Virus record (IMG/VR): IMGVR_UViG_3300006917_000003
Location: 1-58,644 of that record
Reading direction: 5' to 3' (one strand)
Length of the DNA stretch: 58,644 nucleotides
Source of the DNA: a virus
Shown: positions 38,120-45,482 of the stretch, in pieces
Layout: each line of letters starts with the position of its first letter
Position numbering within the stretch: the stretch's first letter is position 1
The notes under the pieces: model-generated
The model's database searches: none
Seen by the model: only the letters and a program-made list of their open reading frames with translations
What the model was told of the DNA's origin: nothing
Position numbers and translations under genes: made by a program

Positions 38120-38159
38120 AGAGGGAGAGAGGACGGAGACGGAAACAAGGAGGTGTGAG

Positions 38160-38366
38160 ATGGCAAAGGTCAAGTGGGTGTCTTGCGGCGACTGTGAACA
38201 CTGCTGGCGGGGCGACAGCGACTACTGCAACTACCGGCGCGAGGTGAAGGTCGCGGCCAAGCCGCGCAAGCGGAAGGTGGCTGACGACGGCTGGCGGCGG
38301 GAGATGGCGATGGAAGCCGGCATGGGGCTGGGAGTTGAAGCCTACAACGACGCGATGGGTTGCTAA
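38160..38366 (+). CDS. Cassette-array zinc-binding protein
   Basis: 68 aa from ATG at 38160. CGDCEHCWRGDSDYC at residues 9-23 gives four cysteines and a histidine for zinc, followed by a basic stretch (KPRKRKV) and a helical, methionine-rich end. Probably nucleic-acid or protein binding. Coupled to the next gene through AAGGAGGTGTGAG. Confidence 0.65.
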   Translation: MAKVKWVSCGDCEHCWRGDSDYCNYRREVKVAAKPRKRKVADDGWRREMAMEAGMGLGVEAYNDAMGC

Positions 38367-38377
38367 GGAGGTGTGAG

Positions 38378-38569
38378 ATGGAGACGACGGTCGAGGAGAA
38401 GGTCAAGCTGGAGCACTACTTGGGCAGGGTGTGTCCCTACTGCCACGCCCGAGCGGTGCGGGGTCATGAGGACAACGGCCTGCGGGGTTGGGAGCGGGCC
38501 TACTTGTGCGGGAACTGCCGCGAGCAGTGGGACGCCGAGAACTACGCCCCCGACAACGAGGGGGGTTGA
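38378..38569 (+). CDS. Cassette-array zinc-ribbon protein
   Basis: 63 aa from ATG at 38378 behind a short leader. A CPYC and CGNC pair, about 25 residues apart, makes a zinc ribbon between two acidic ends. Such small ribbons often target RNA polymerase. The stop lies within the next promoter. Confidence 0.65.
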   Translation: METTVEEKVKLEHYLGRVCPYCHARAVRGHEDNGLRGWERAYLCGNCREQWDAENYAPDNEGG

Positions 38570-38594
38570 CAAGGAATGTCCCTTGTGCAATACT
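38566..38594 (+). promoter_or_regulatory. Variant cassette promoter, copy 9
   Basis: TTGACA, spacer AGGAATGTCCCTTGTGC, AATACT. The -10 and the AGGAAYGTC start are kept, but the palindromic CAGATCTG core is replaced by CCCTTGTG. Confidence 0.8.
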
Positions 38595-38645
38595 CCAAGG
38601 CGTGAGAGGGAGAGAAGAGACGGAAACCAACACAGGAGGTGTGAG

Positions 38646-39095
38646 ATGGGCAACCGAGTTGTGGTGACGTTGGACAGCAAGCCGACCAAGAACAGCATGG
38701 GCCTCTACCTGCACTGGAACGGCGGGCCGGAGAGCGTGCTGGCCTTTGCGGAGTACGCCCGGGAAGTTGGGTTGTGCAGCGGCGGGGACAACTGCTACGG
38801 GATCGCCCAGTTGGCGCGGATCGTGGGCAACTTCTTCGGGGACAACCTGAGCGTGGGTGTGGGGACGCTGGGGACGCTGGACTGCGACAACGGCGACAAC
38901 GGGCTGGTGGCGGTCGAGTGGGACACGGTCGGGGTGCGGATGCGGCAGGCCAAGCGGGGCGAGATCGACAAGCTGGAGCCGGTGGACTTGGCCAAGGTCC
39001 GGCAGCACCCCTACTGGACACACAGCGAGGGCGACGAGGCGATGCTCAAGGTGGTGCGGGAGAAGAACTGGGCTAGCCGCCACGGGAGCCTGTAG
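38646..39095 (+). CDS. Cassette-array protein, function unknown
   Basis: 149 aa from ATG at 38646 with the full leader (ACCAACACAGG and AGGTGTGAG). It is glycine- and aspartate-rich, with beta-type strands (RVVVTLDSKPTK, GLYLHWNGGPESVLAFAEYA). The form WNGG..S.L resembles a domain common in small phage proteins of unknown role. One of the larger members of the array and the only gene of its unit. Confidence 0.7.
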   Translation: MGNRVVVTLDSKPTKNSMGLYLHWNGGPESVLAFAEYAREVGLCSGGDNCYGIAQLARIVGNFFGDNLSVGVGTLGTLDCDNGDNGLVAVEWDTVGVRMRQAKRGEIDKLEPVDLAKVRQHPYWTHSEGDEAMLKVVREKNWASRHGSL

Positions 39096-39099
39096 GGGC

Positions 39100-39128
39100 T
39101 TGACAAGGGATTCCACTTGTGGGATGCT
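39100..39128 (+). promoter_or_regulatory. Variant cassette promoter, copy 10
   Basis: TTGACA, spacer AGGGATTCCACTTGTGG, GATGCT. The stretch ATTCCACTTGTGGGAT is a near-perfect inverted repeat inside the spacer and could be an operator for a different regulator. Confidence 0.8.
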
Positions 39129-39183
39129 CTGGGCGTGAGGTGAGGAGAGAGACGGAGACGGAAACCAACACAGGAGGTGCGAG

Positions 39184-39519
39184 ATGGCAACAACAGACTT
39201 CAGCACGGACCACTTGAACGGCTACAGAGCGGATCTGGCTTGGGGCATCGTCAAGTGGCTGGCCGCTCGCACGGGTGAGCACCCTGACGGTGGCGGCTGC
39301 AAGGCGTTCTACAGCCCCCGGGAGTGGGTGAAGCGCGGCGAGAGCTACGGCAAGGACGCGGTGCTCATCCTCTGCCACGACGGCGGGGCGCTGGCCCCCT
39401 TCTGCAACTACAACTACGGCAACTGGGAAGGGATGAAGGCTTTCAGCGACTTCCTGAGCAGCAAGGGCTACTACGTCGAGTGCTGCACAAGCTGGTACAG
39501 CGCGGTCTACCGCGCCTGA
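39184..39519 (+). CDS. Cassette-array protein, function unknown
   Basis: 111 aa from ATG at 39184 behind the leader. It is rich in Tyr, Cys and Gly: ADLAWGIVKWLAARTGEHP, KDAVLILCHDGGALAPFCNY, GYYVECCTSWYSAVY. The ILCHDGG strand-turn is reminiscent of a compact alpha/beta fold, but no catalytic set is evident. Confidence 0.7.
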   Translation: MATTDFSTDHLNGYRADLAWGIVKWLAARTGEHPDGGGCKAFYSPREWVKRGESYGKDAVLILCHDGGALAPFCNYNYGNWEGMKAFSDFLSSKGYYVECCTSWYSAVYRA

Positions 39520-39552
39520 GCGACCCAACCAACAACGAGACGGAGGTGTGAG

Positions 39553-39813
39553 ATGCACAAGGACGCGCTGCGGGCAGTCGAGAAGAGCATGTCTTGCGAC
39601 AGTGTGGAGTGGTGCGAGGCGACCGAGTACAACATCTACTGGTTGCGCCGCTGGTCGAATGACGCAGCACGCACGGACGGCTCGCCCTACGGTGAGACGC
39701 ACCACCACGACCGCTGGATGTTTCGCGGCCTCGACTATGACGAGAACAACTGGGAGTGCGACTGGTGTGTGGCAATCGAGCCGCCCGCCGATGGTGCGGA
39801 GGTGGAGCCATGA
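39553..39813 (+). CDS. Small protein before the DUF2325-like gene
   Basis: 86 aa from ATG at 39553 with GAGACGGAGGTGTGAG. Acidic and Trp-rich, with scattered Cys/His residues (SVEWCEATEYNIYWLRRW, WECDWCVAIEP). The ending overlaps the next start (ATGA). Function unknown. Confidence 0.65.
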   Translation: MHKDALRAVEKSMSCDSVEWCEATEYNIYWLRRWSNDAARTDGSPYGETHHHDRWMFRGLDYDENNWECDWCVAIEPPADGAEVEP

Positions 39814-40841
39814 AGGCGCTGGTGGTAGGTGGCTTTGCCGCCAAGACACGCGGATCGTGGGCCAAGGCGTTGCGAGAGCACTGCGGCATTGAAGTCGCGC
39901 ATGTGTACGGAGCCGACAACGACTTCAAGGGCCTGCCAAGCACCCTGCCCTCCGACGTGGGCTTGGTGCTGGCGGTGGTTGGCACCTGCTCGCACAAGGC
40001 AAGCAATCGCGCAAAGGCGTTGGCGGTTGCAGCCGGGGCACGCTGGGAGCCTGTGAGCAAGGACACCACCCGGGCGGTGCAGTGGCTCAGGCAGAAGGGG
40101 TTCACGTCCGCGCCGCAGCCTGTGTCCACGGTCGAGGTTCACATGGGCGAGCCAACGTGGCTGGTCGAGGGGATGCAGCAGGAAACTACACCCGAGGTTG
40201 AGCAGGAGGTCAAGGTGGAGGCGCAGACCAAAACAGAGTTCGCAGACTGGCTGGACTTCTCGCAGGTGCGTGAGCTACTGCCAGACCTGCACCCGGCGAC
40301 GTTCTACGGGCTGACGCGCAAGCTGGTGAAGCGCGACGAGGTGCGCGAGCCGCGCACACGCATCGATGCCACGGGGCGCACAGTGACCACCAACATGCTC
40401 CTTTGGTCGCTGGCCGAGGTCGAGGAGGTGGAGGCGCTGGCCAAGTCGCGTGGGTTGCTCAAGCCCAAGGTCAAGCCCGAGCCTGCGCCCGAGCCGCCCA
40501 AGTCCAACGCGATCATGGGCACGCCGTTTCGCCCCCTGTCCGAGGCTCCCAAGTGGAGGTTCGTACCGGCTGAGTCCGAGCCGCTCAAGCCGGTGTCCGA
40601 AGCGCCGCCGCTATACAAGCTCGTTGCATCGGAGCAGTACTCCGCGCCAGCGGTTCACGCCTCGCCCGAGGCGGTGTCCGTGCTTCGCGACTACCACGCC
40701 GAGATGGCGACGCTCATGGACGAGTACGCCCACAAGAAGACCCGCGACCTGCGCGGGATGCTCGACAAGGTCGTGGCCGAGCGGGACGCCCTGCGGGCGC
40801 AGTTGGACAAGATCAAGCTCGCCTTGGGGCTTGACAAGTGA
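39810..40841 (+). CDS. DUF2325-like N-terminal domain with coiled-coil C-terminus
   Basis: 343 aa from ATG at 39810. The first 95 residues (MKALVVGGFAAKTRGSWAKA, VAHVYGADND, LVLAVVGTCSHKASNRAKAL) fit DUF2325-type Rossmann-like domains. A winged-helix-like middle (HPATFYGLTRKLVKRDEV), a Pro/Lys/Glu linker and a C-terminal coiled coil follow. The design (ligand domain, DNA-binding-like domain, multimerising tail) suggests a regulator or DNA-associated sensor. This is inference. The next promoter begins inside its 3' end. Confidence 0.65.
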   Translation: MKALVVGGFAAKTRGSWAKALREHCGIEVAHVYGADNDFKGLPSTLPSDVGLVLAVVGTCSHKASNRAKALAVAAGARWEPVSKDTTRAVQWLRQKGFTSAPQPVSTVEVHMGEPTWLVEGMQQETTPEVEQEVKVEAQTKTEFADWLDFSQVRELLPDLHPATFYGLTRKLVKRDEVREPRTRIDATGRTVTTNMLLWSLAEVEEVEALAKSRGLLKPKVKPEPAPEPPKSNAIMGTPFRPLSEAPKWRFVPAESEPLKPVSEAPPLYKLVASEQYSAPAVHASPEAVSVLRDYHAEMATLMDEYAHKKTRDLRGMLDKVVAERDALRAQLDKIKLALGLDK

Positions 40842-40859
40842 TTCCAGATCTCCTATCTT
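40831..40859 (+). promoter_or_regulatory. Variant cassette promoter, copy 11
   Basis: TTGACA, spacer AGTGATTCCAGATCTCC, TATCTT. It keeps the CAGATCT core, like copy 6. Confidence 0.8.
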
Positions 40860-40895
40860 CTGGGTGTGGGGCGAGAGGCCCCGGGGAGGTGGGAG

Positions 40896-41162
40896 ATGGT
40901 GGCGACGATGGAGGAGATGGTGGCGGCGGTGAAAGCCCACGCCCAAGCCAACTACGGCAAGGACGGCTGGGACACCATCGTCGAGTGCTACGAGGACGAC
41001 GAGCTTGCCAAGCTGATCGAGGATAACGGATCGACCACGGTGGCCGAGGCCATCCGCGAGGTAGGTGAGGGGTGCAAGGTGCGGGCTGACTACGAGGCCG
41101 ACATTCGGGCCGAGGGTGGCTGGGGACCTTACGCCGGGGGCAAGCACTGGTGGGAAGTCTGA
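40896..41162 (+). CDS. Cassette-array protein, function unknown
   Basis: 88 aa from ATG at 40896 behind GGAGGTGGGAG, a short leader form. It has helical (MEEMVAAVKAHAQANYGKD) and acidic segments (EDDELAKLIEDNG) and an aromatic end (GPYAGGKHWWEV). Soluble and acidic; no motif. Confidence 0.65.
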   Translation: MVATMEEMVAAVKAHAQANYGKDGWDTIVECYEDDELAKLIEDNGSTTVAEAIREVGEGCKVRADYEADIRAEGGWGPYAGGKHWWEV

Positions 41163-41190
41163 GGTGGTGAAGCCAACACGGAGGTGGGAG

Positions 41191-41535
41191 ATGGAAGTTA
41201 CTTGTGTGAAGACGTACAAGGGTGAGCATGAGATCAAGGGCGTGGCCTATGGCATCGAGGACGACCGAGGCCGCGAGGTCGGCATCCTCGCCATCCTTTG
41301 GGAAGAAGCCTACATGCAGGCCACGCGGGAGCAAGAACGGACAGGCATGTGGCATCGGAGTGTGGAGCCGGGGCGCTACTTCGTCGCCAACATCCAGACC
41401 ACGCGAGGTGGCAAGCGGTACGGGGCGGTCCAGCCCGACCAGCTATTCAAGACGACAGAGGAGCGGGACGCCTACGTTGCCAAGCGGGTCGAGGACGGGC
41501 GAAAGCAGGCTACCAAGAAGTTCGGGGTCTGCTAG
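41191..41535 (+). CDS. Last cassette-array protein, function unknown
   Basis: 114 aa from ATG at 41191 behind GGAGGTGGGAG. It has beta strands (EHEIKGVAYGIEDDRGREV) and a Glu/Arg helix, then RYFVANIQTTRGGKRYGAV and a lysine-rich end. No family recognised. A terminator follows. Confidence 0.65.
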   Translation: MEVTCVKTYKGEHEIKGVAYGIEDDRGREVGILAILWEEAYMQATREQERTGMWHRSVEPGRYFVANIQTTRGGKRYGAVQPDQLFKTTEERDAYVAKRVEDGRKQATKKFGVC

Positions 41536-41554
41536 ACTGGCAGTGGGGGATCGT

Positions 41555-41597
41555 ACCAAGCCCTCGCGGGGAGACTCGCGGGGGCTTGGTGCTTTTG
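41555..41597 (+). terminator. Terminator at the end of the cassette array
   Basis: ACCAAGCCC pairs with GGGCTTGGT (9 bp), with an inner CGCG pairing, followed by GCTTTTGG. It isolates the fibre genes from the array. Confidence 0.75.
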
Positions 41598-41602
41598 GAC
41601 TC

Positions 41603-41631
41603 TGGACGACTTCTGACCTTGGGCGTACAGT
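41603..41631 (+). promoter_or_regulatory. Weak promoter candidate before the fibre genes
   Basis: TGGACG, 17 bases, TACAGT, then GCGAGG ahead of the ATG at 41656. Matches to consensus are partial. It differs from the cassette type, as would be expected if the fibre genes are late. Confidence 0.3.
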
Positions 41632-41655
41632 AGCCCCACAACCTGCGAGGCTGCT

Positions 41656-42009
41656 ATGCCCCTGTCCTCCTTCTACGCCTTCCCGCCCAAGACTGTGGTC
41701 AAGCTGGTGAACACTGGCGGCGGCAACACGTTTCTGACCGGCGACGGCATGTCCAAGTCCGTCAACGCCACGACGACCGCCGACGTAGTGGTGGTGCTCG
41801 ACGGCGGCGAGTACGCCTACGAGAACTGCAAGCTGGAGGTGCTCAACCCCACTTGCCTCGCGGGCTTCTTGGACGCCACCCAAGCCTACACTTACACAGG
41901 CTCCAACCTCGCGACTGAGGCGATCACCTACGCTGGCTCGACCTACACCCGCACCTACAGCTATACTGGCTCCAACCTGACCAGCGTCAGCGCATGGGTG
42001 GTGACATGA
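41656..42009 (+). CDS. Fibre-associated beta-repeat protein
   Basis: 117 aa. The C-terminal half repeats a Thr/Tyr/Ser beta pattern: AYTYTGSNLATEAITYAGS, then TYTRTYSYTGSNLTSVSAW, typical of phage fibre shafts or connectors. It ends in an ATGA overlap with the fibre-like gene, so the two are probably co-translated partners. Convergent with the virion operon but on the other strand. Confidence 0.7.
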   Translation: MPLSSFYAFPPKTVVKLVNTGGGNTFLTGDGMSKSVNATTTADVVVVLDGGEYAYENCKLEVLNPTCLAGFLDATQAYTYTGSNLATEAITYAGSTYTRTYSYTGSNLTSVSAWVVT

Positions 42010-43454
42010 GTTGCGGCCCCACTTACGGTCAGTTCGTCGCTTGGCTGCACGCAGCGGGGCTGTTGCCGCCAAGTCCGTCACCGAGCACCTCCCTCACGGC
42101 GACCGCTGGCCTGCTCAACGCGGGCGGGCCTGCCATCGCGGCGGGGACGCTGGTGTTCGTATCGGGCTGGGACAACGTCAACAACTGCCCGATGGTGTGG
42201 CCTGCCGATCCTGCCGACTTGCTGACGTGCGCCACCTACCTCGCCACGGCGACGATACCCACCGGCTTGGTGGCCGCAACCCCGGGCACCATCGCCAAGC
42301 AGGGCACCATCACAGGCTTGGCGCTGGTCGCGGCCATTGGCGACCCCGCCTACTTGGCGGCAGCAGGCGCGGGTGCAGTGCAGGCAGGCACGACCGGCCT
42401 GACCACGTCCAACATCTGTCAGCAGGTGGCGGGCTACTTCGTCACGGCTGGCACCAGCGTGTACGTTGACCTGACCTCTGCGCCTGTCAGCGTGCTTGGC
42501 ACCAGCGAGTTGCAGAACCAGTCGGTGACGCCTGCCAAGGCCGACTTGACCCAGAAGTGGACGTGGACAGGCACGCACCCGCAGATCCAGCTTGGCCAGA
42601 ACGGCGTCTTGGGTGCCATCGACTTTGGCGACGGTGGCACCAAGCTGGTGCGTGTGGAGCCTGCGACGTTTGCGGCCAACCGCACGCTGACCATCCCCGA
42701 CCCGGGGGCCAACGCCACCTTCATCCTGTCGGTGGGCACAACTGCGCTTCAGATCACAAGTGCGGCTCCACAGATCACCATTGGTGACGGTGCTGGCGTG
42801 TCGGGTGTGCTGCGCTTGAACGATGGCACAGCGTCTGTGCGCCACGCTGACATCACGCAGGCCACGCTGGCCGCGAACCGCACCTACACCGTGCCGGATG
42901 CAGGGGCCGACGCCACCTTCATCTTGTCGCAGGGCACGACTGCCATGACCAACACGGCGGCGTCCCCGCAAGTCACGCTGGGCAACGGTGGTGTGGCGGG
43001 TGGCTTGGCCTTGCGCGATGGTACAAGCGCCAACGCGGGCACGCTCAAGGCCACCACGCTGACCGGCGCACGCACCTACACCTTCCCCAACGCCACGGGC
43101 AACGTGCCTGTGACCGCTGGTGCGATGGTGTCGCTGCCGCAGGCGAGCTACTCCAACACCAACCCTGCCAACATCCGTTTCGGTGACGTGGGCATCGCGC
43201 CCAGCACCAGCAGCATCGCAGTGACCGTGACCGGCGTACCTGACACCAGCGCAGCCAGCGGGTCTGTGGTGTTCGTGCAGTTCAACGGGTTGGCTGCCGC
43301 CCCGGGGCCGGTGGTTTACCCGGGGGCGTTCGTGCTCCGCGCTTCGATCAGCGGTGGCACCTTGAACATCTCACTGCTGAACGCAACAACGGGTGCGGCG
43401 CTCGCTATGGGCGCGGCCACCGCCATGAGCCTGAGCTACGTCATCCTGTACTAG
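42006..43454 (+). CDS. Receptor-binding fibre/spike-like protein with repeats
   Basis: 482 aa from ATG at 42006 (ATGA overlap). It is low in charge and rich in Thr, Ala, Gly and Val. A shaft repeat appears at least three times: RTLTIPDPGANATFILS, RTYTVPDAGADATFILS and RTYTFPNATGNVPVT, each followed by GTTA-type turns and an I/L-T-(I/L)-G-(D/N)-G-(G/A) block. This layout is common in trimeric tail-fibre and spike proteins that bind the host surface. The C-terminal 90 aa are a smooth beta domain. It ends 8 bp from the convergent virion operon. Confidence 0.75.
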   Translation: MSCGPTYGQFVAWLHAAGLLPPSPSPSTSLTATAGLLNAGGPAIAAGTLVFVSGWDNVNNCPMVWPADPADLLTCATYLATATIPTGLVAATPGTIAKQGTITGLALVAAIGDPAYLAAAGAGAVQAGTTGLTTSNICQQVAGYFVTAGTSVYVDLTSAPVSVLGTSELQNQSVTPAKADLTQKWTWTGTHPQIQLGQNGVLGAIDFGDGGTKLVRVEPATFAANRTLTIPDPGANATFILSVGTTALQITSAAPQITIGDGAGVSGVLRLNDGTASVRHADITQATLAANRTYTVPDAGADATFILSQGTTAMTNTAASPQVTLGNGGVAGGLALRDGTSANAGTLKATTLTGARTYTFPNATGNVPVTAGAMVSLPQASYSNTNPANIRFGDVGIAPSTSSIAVTVTGVPDTSAASGSVVFVQFNGLAAAPGPVVYPGAFVLRASISGGTLNISLLNATTGAALAMGAATAMSLSYVILY

Positions 43455-43461
43455 CCGAGGC

Positions 43462-43644
43462 TCACTTCTTGGCGTACTTGTGGAAGCAGTAGCCAACCAG
43501 AAGGCCGAGCAGCAACACACCTACGATCGGGCCTGCGGGCAGGCGCTTGGGCGTGCGGAAGGAGTTGGGGTCGCGGTTGCTTCCAGCCAAAGCGTAGCCT
43601 TGGGTGGTGTAGCCGTAGCCGATCGGGGACTCTTGAACCATCAT
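43462..43644 (-). CDS. Small C-terminally anchored virion membrane protein
   Basis: 60 aa from ATG at 43644 behind GAGGAAGG. The first 38 residues are polar, with GSNRDPNS; residues 39-56 form one membrane helix (GPIVGVLLLGLLVGYCF) followed by HKYAKK. It has the same plan as many proteins of this operon: outside domain, C-terminal helix, short basic tail. It is the last gene of the operon. Confidence 0.72.
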   Translation of the reverse strand: MMVQESPIGYGYTTQGYALAGSNRDPNSFRTPKRLPAGPIVGVLLLGLLVGYCFHKYAKK

Positions 43645-43657
43645 GGTGTGCCTTCCT

Positions 43658-43789
43658 CTAGCGCCGCTTGCGCGACTTGACGTTCAGGCCCTTGTACACA
43701 GCGTAGGCCAGTCCAGCAAGGACTACCACGCCAGCCACGGTCAGGCCGACGTTGCGGGTGGAGATGTATCCGTTGGTCGAGTGCATCAT
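43658..43789 (-). CDS. 43-aa membrane protein of the virion operon
   Basis: ATG at 43787-43789 is followed by MHSTNGYISTRNVGLTVAG and a helix (VVVLAGLAYAVYKG) ending in a very basic tail (NVKSRKRR). The gene fits exactly between its neighbours with 2- and 13-bp gaps, which supports it despite its length. It is probably a minor membrane component of the virion. Confidence 0.7.
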   Translation of the reverse strand: MMHSTNGYISTRNVGLTVAGVVVLAGLAYAVYKGLNVKSRKRR

Positions 43790-43791
43790 GG

Positions 43792-44226
43792 TCAGTCCTT
43801 CTTGCGGAAGATGAAGTACAGCACTGCTGCCCCGCCCAGCAGCAGCGCGATGGTGGGGATGCCCCCAGACGGCGGGGCAGCAGCGGGCACAGTGGCAGGC
43901 ACCAGCTTGTCGAGAGTGACCTTGGTGACTCCCAACTTGAAAGACTCTGCCAAGTCGCTGGCAAGGTCGTCGATCGATTGGAGGCCACCACCAATGGCCT
44001 GCACCTTGTCGTTGGCTTGCCCAGCAGAGAAGGCGAAGAGCAGCCCACCAGCGACCATCTGCTTGTCTGGGATCTTGAACACGCCCGATGGCGTGTAGAG
44101 CGTCATCAGATACGGCCCGTTGAGGCGCGGTGCCAAAGCCTTGAACAGGTCAACAGTCGTCACCGTCTGCTGGGCAGTCGGATCGACCACATAGGGCTTG
44201 CCTTCGATCACAATCGCTTCAGCCAC
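43792..44226 (-). CDS. C-terminally anchored virion protein
   Basis: 144 aa from GTG at 44226. It has a soluble domain (IVIEGKPYVVDPTAQQTV, GPYLMTLYTPSGVFKIPD), a helical middle and an Ala/Pro linker. Residues about 121-139 form one helix (IPTIALLLGGAAVLYFIF) with RKKD behind it. No catalytic motif. It belongs to the run of membrane-anchored proteins from 43.5 to 47 kb. Confidence 0.72.
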   Translation of the reverse strand: MAEAIVIEGKPYVVDPTAQQTVTTVDLFKALAPRLNGPYLMTLYTPSGVFKIPDKQMVAGGLLFAFSAGQANDKVQAIGGGLQSIDDLASDLAESFKLGVTKVTLDKLVPATVPAAAPPSGGIPTIALLLGGAAVLYFIFRKKD

Positions 44227-44229
44227 GGC

Positions 44230-44865
44230 TTACTCCCCCTTCTGGTTCAAGAGCCACAGCAGCCCGCCTGCGATAGCCAGAGCAGCCAAACCGCCGCCGC
44301 CCTCTTCCTTCTTCGGTGGCGGGGGTGGAGGCGTGGCGGCGGGTGTCTTTGCTGGTGCCGCCGTGCCGATCGCATTGAACGTGGCGTCGGTCACCTGCTT
44401 GTCTTCACCCTTGGACAAGGGCAGAAGATCGACAGGGTCTTGCGGGCCAGCGAAGAGGCGCGAGAAGCGGTCGCTCTTGTTGGCTTGCGTGATCAGTACG
44501 CCGTCCGCGCCCTCGTAGAACATCCACTGGTTGGGCGCAGTCGGGGCAGACTCGATGATCCAGTTGCCGTTCTTGCCCGGGATCTTGACCACGTCAGCGG
44601 CCTTGTCGTACCCCAGCAGGTCAGCAGCCTGCTTGATCGAAAGCTCGCCCTCGTAGATGCGAACTGGCGTGCCCTTCTTGAGCGTCTTGGGCTGACCCAC
44701 GGCGTTGGTCAACAGGTCGCTGACGTACTGAACGTCCACGTCAACGGGCAGGTAGCCGTTTCGCCACTTGAGCTTGCCCGACTTGGTCGCAAACTGCGGC
44801 GCAGGCTCCACTGGGGCACCCGCCAAGAAGTGTTCGTCTTCGCTATCGTCTCCGATGCCAAACAT
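44230..44865 (-). CDS. C-terminally anchored virion protein, paralogue of the next gene
   Basis: 211 aa; ATG at 44865 has AAGGAG five bases upstream and is preferred over GTG at 44871. It shares with the following upstream gene a KKGT.VR.Y.G strand, a DLLPL.K block, an ATFN/MFDP-like segment and a poly-Gly linker before a C-terminal helix (GLAALAIAGGLLWLL). Between these, a polyproline stretch acts as a stalk. It appears to be a soluble head held above a membrane. Function unknown. Confidence 0.72.
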   Translation of the reverse strand: MFGIGDDSEDEHFLAGAPVEPAPQFATKSGKLKWRNGYLPVDVDVQYVSDLLTNAVGQPKTLKKGTPVRIYEGELSIKQAADLLGYDKAADVVKIPGKNGNWIIESAPTAPNQWMFYEGADGVLITQANKSDRFSRLFAGPQDPVDLLPLSKGEDKQVTDATFNAIGTAAPAKTPAATPPPPPPKKEEGGGGLAALAIAGGLLWLLNQKGE

Positions 44866-44867
44866 GC

Positions 44868-45482
44868 TCACTCCTTGCTGCCAAACAGCGCCAGCGCCCC
44901 GATGCCCAAGAGCGCCAAGAGGCCGACGCCACCGCCGCCCTTGTCGCCCTTGTCGCCGTCTTTCGTACCCGAACTCTTGCGCTTGGGCTTGCCAGCAGCA
45001 TCGAGCACCGGGAACCCTTGGGCGTCGACCTCGTAGACGGCGGGGTCGAACATGCCCTGCGCGTTGGCCGCGTTGTCGGTGGTGCCAGCCTTGTCGATCG
45101 GCAGCAAGTCCTTGGGGGCGAGCTTGGCCGACAGCATCCGCTTGCGGATGGTGGGCAGAGCCGCCGCGTAAGCAGGCGAGGACATGAGCGCCTGCGCCTC
45201 TGGGGTGTCAGGGTAGGCTGCCCAGTAGCCGCCGCCCGCAAGCTCGACCAAGTACTGGTCGTTGGTGGGGCTTTGGATCGTAGCTTGATCCGTCCACGGG
45301 ATGGTGCCCACATACACGCGCACGATGGTGCCCTTCTTGATCACCGTGTCCGGCTCCGCGCCGCCCCAGTTGGGCAGCGTCTTGGCGGGCGTATCTTCAG
45401 CCACGACGCCGTTCGACCAGCCGAACTTGCCGACGTTGAACTTGGTGCCTGTCGTCGCTTCGCCGTTGCCTGCCAGCATCAT
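44868..45482 (-). CDS. C-terminally anchored virion protein with glycine stalk
   Basis: 204 aa from ATG at 45482 in a TGATG overlap with the preceding gene. The N-terminal domain is beta-rich (NVGKFGWSNGVVAED, KKGTIVRVYVGTIPW, YLVELAGGGYWAAY), then helical (APKDLLPIDKAG). A Lys/Asp/Gly stalk (GDKGDKGGGGVG) precedes the terminal helix (LLALLGIGALALFG). Diverged paralogue of the next gene downstream; the two may occupy equivalent positions on the virion membrane. Confidence 0.72.
   Translation of the reverse strand: MMLAGNGEATTGTKFNVGKFGWSNGVVAEDTPAKTLPNWGGAEPDTVIKKGTIVRVYVGTIPWTDQATIQSPTNDQYLVELAGGGYWAAYPDTPEAQALMSSPAYAAALPTIRKRMLSAKLAPKDLLPIDKAGTTDNAANAQGMFDPAVYEVDAQGFPVLDAAGKPKRKSSGTKDGDKGDKGGGGVGLLALLGIGALALFGSKE

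Noticed and set aside
34430-40859. The regularly spaced promoter copies as a CRISPR array
   Set aside because: Spacing is irregular and set by gene length; copies contain -35 and -10 elements and ribosome sites, and the intervening DNA is coding.
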